From: Actinomycetota bacterium
GTDB taxonomy: Bacteria > Actinomycetota > Actinomycetes > JACCUZ01
Direction of reading: 5' to 3'
Length of the DNA: 6,563 bases
NCBI GenBank assembly: GCA_030841245.1
Contig: JAVEDG010000264.1
Location: 1 to 6,563, forward strand
Below the pieces are notes generated by a model. It was not told the DNA's origin. It made no database searches and worked only from the letters and a program-made list of their open reading frames with translations. The translations under genes were made by a program, and so were the position numbers. Below are positions 5,797-6,563 of the stretch, in pieces. Numbering within the stretch: the first letter of the stretch is position 1; every line of letters begins with the position of its first letter.

Positions 5797-6500
5797 GCCG
5801 GCACCTCGTCCGGCCTCGGCGGCCTCGCCAGGGTGGCCGACTCCGCGCGGGCGATGCGCAACCAGGCCACGAAGCCCCAGACGACGAAGGCGCCGTAGAC
5901 GCCGTAGAGGACGGCCGACGGGTAGAAGTGGAAGTGCAGCAGCTCGGGCACCCCGACCAGGTCGACGGCGAGCCAGCACAGCCAGAAGTCGACCCACCCG
6001 CGGGCCATGGCGTAGGTCGCGAGCATCGAGCCGACGAAGATCCAGGCGTCGGCCGGGTAGTACCACCACGGGGCCGGCCAGCCGGCACCGATCGCCTTGA
6101 AGGCGACCCAGGCCATCAGGACCGCCGTGACCGCCGTGACGAGGTAACCGAGCCGCTCGGGGCCCGTGGCCCAACGGGGAACGACCGCCGGGGACCCGGC
6201 GCCGGAGCTCCGGTTGGCGCGCCATCGCAGCCAGCCGTAGACCGACACCACGACGAAGAAGACCTGTCGCCCGGCCTGGCCGTACAGCGGCCCGCCGTGG
6301 TCGCCGCCTGCGGCGGTGAACAGGAACACGGTGAAGAGCATCACGTTGCCGACGATGCCGACCGGCCAGGCCCAGACCCGTCGGCGCATCCCGCCGACCG
6401 CCGACGTCAGACCGAAGGCGTTGCCCAGGATCTCCCGCCAGGTGATCGCGTGCCCGCCGATGGTCAGGTGCGCGTCGTAGAGCTGCTGGAAGACGCTCAT
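5793..6500 (-). CDS. ribM: PnuC-family transporter, probably riboflavin carrier (RibM/PnuX type)
   Basis: Cytoplasmic-membrane vitamin carrier of the PnuC family (SWEET-like fold, two three-helix bundles plus a linker helix). The 235 residues contain about seven hydrophobic segments, roughly at 22-38, 45-63, 72-93, 115-137, 150-168, 170-187 and 194-215. Family features: WPVGIVGN (45-52), GQAGRQVFFVVVSVYGWLRW (74-93), ADAWIFVGS (150-158), the WLCW pair (173-176) followed by Asp180, and a final helix ending GFVAWLR. Many proteins like this are annotated as nicotinamide mononucleotide transporters, but ribBA overlaps its stop by four bases and ribH follows; related proteins in Corynebacterium and Streptomyces riboflavin loci are known riboflavin importers. 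The gene symbol rests on that context. The ATG at 6500 follows GGAAGGGAG (6507-6515) at 6 nt. Family is firm, cargo inferred; an NMN or nicotinamide riboside carrier remains possible. Confidence 0.88.
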   Translation of the reverse strand: MSVFQQLYDAHLTIGGHAITWREILGNAFGLTSAVGGMRRRVWAWPVGIVGNVMLFTVFLFTAAGGDHGGPLYGQAGRQVFFVVVSVYGWLRWRANRSSGAGSPAVVPRWATGPERLGYLVTAVTAVLMAWVAFKAIGAGWPAPWWYYPADAWIFVGSMLATYAMARGWVDFWLCWLAVDLVGVPELLHFHFYPSAVLYGVYGAFVVWGFVAWLRIARAESATLARPPRPDEVPA

Positions 6501-6506
6501 CCTCGG

Positions 6507-6515
6507 CTCCCTTCC
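6507..6515 (-). promoter_or_regulatory. Ribosome binding site of the PnuC-family gene
   Basis: GGAAGGGAG on the minus strand, 6 nt before the ATG at 6500, is a good Shine-Dalgarno match and supports this start. The 63 nt to the window edge show no recognisable promoter and no FMN riboswitch core. Confidence 0.65.
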
Positions 6516-6530
6516 GGCCGATGGGCATGT

Positions 6531-6563
6531 CTACCGGCCGACGGCGGGCCGGGCGGCGGTCCG
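6531..6563 (-). CDS. Possible C-terminal end of the preceding gene (partial)
   Basis: On the minus strand the frame entering from the right edge reads RTAARPAVGR and stops at a TAG (6533-6531), 30 nt before the transporter ATG. This is the only stop codon in any minus-strand frame between 6501 and the edge, so if an upstream operon gene ends inside the window it ends here. In related operons the preceding gene is often ribE (riboflavin synthase), but ten residues carry no recognisable signature. It could equally be non-coding leader. Confidence 0.25.
   Translation of the reverse strand, partial: RTAARPAVGR

Larger units (their letters stand above)
2454..6500 (-). other. Predicted rib-his operon
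   Basis: Six genes run in one direction with junctions of -4, -4, 13, 26 and -4 nt: transporter/ribBA (ATGA overlap), ribBA/ribH (GTGA), ribH-hisE, hisE-hisG, and hisG/PH-domain gene (GTGA). No gap can hold an internal terminator of ordinary size, although the 26-nt hisE-hisG gap could mark a boundary in RNA level. The arrangement implies one mRNA that starts right of the window. Riboflavin and early histidine synthesis both draw on purine nucleotides (GTP for RibBA, ATP for HisG), which may explain the shared control; that link is inference. Confidence 0.8.

Noticed and set aside
4574..6088. Minus-strand open frame of 504 codons overlapping ribBA and the transporter
   Set aside because: Arg/Pro/Gly-rich shadow of ribBA in another frame; no motifs. 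Its length reflects GC content only.
5797..6528. In-frame upstream extension of ribBA suggesting a transporter-ribBA or larger fusion protein
   Set aside because: The extension is in a different frame from the PnuC protein and reads as Arg-rich noise. The ATGA overlap, the GAGGT ribosome binding site and the normal RibB N-terminus fix the start at 5796.
6501..6563. FMN riboswitch upstream of the transporter
   Set aside because: Only 63 nt are available and none of the conserved FMN-element core is seen. If one exists it would be further right, before the first gene of the operon.

Overview
This is a high-GC window (mostly G or C at third codon positions, GTG starts common) typical of an actinobacterium. 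The protein sequences look most like Nocardioidaceae or Intrasporangiaceae-type actinomycetes, but genus cannot be fixed from sequence alone. Almost all of it is coding. No RNA genes, insertion sequences, CRISPR arrays or prophage genes were seen.

Left third, + strand (14-2435): a two-gene cassette of an APC-superfamily permease followed 16 nt later by a nitrilase-superfamily carbon-nitrogen hydrolase with an intact Glu-Lys-Cys triad. The likely reading is uptake of an amine- or amide-type nitrogen compound and its hydrolysis in the cytoplasm; the substrate is not readable from the sequence.

Right two thirds, - strand (6500 down to 2454): a tightly packed run transcribed towards the left, in the order PnuC/RibM-like transporter, ribBA, ribH, hisE, hisG and a small membrane protein with a bacterial PH-like domain. 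Three of the five junctions are 4-nt start/stop overlaps (ATGA, GTGA, GTGA) and the other two are gaps of 13 and 26 nt, so it is very probably one operon with translational coupling. RibBA makes both riboflavin precursors (from GTP and ribulose 5-phosphate) and RibH joins them into the lumazine. The transporter at the head is in the position expected for a riboflavin carrier (RibM/PnuX type). HisG and HisE catalyse the first two steps of histidine synthesis. The missing partners (ribD, ribE) probably lie just beyond the right edge, where a short open frame may be the tail of the preceding gene.

The two blocks converge at 2435/2454 with 18 nt between stop codons. A GC-rich hairpin there contains the hydrolase stop codon and may end transcription from one or both sides. 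The window is mostly conserved actinobacterial metabolism. The least understood parts are the substrate of the permease-hydrolase pair, the role of the PH-domain protein coupled to hisG, and the transporter's true cargo.
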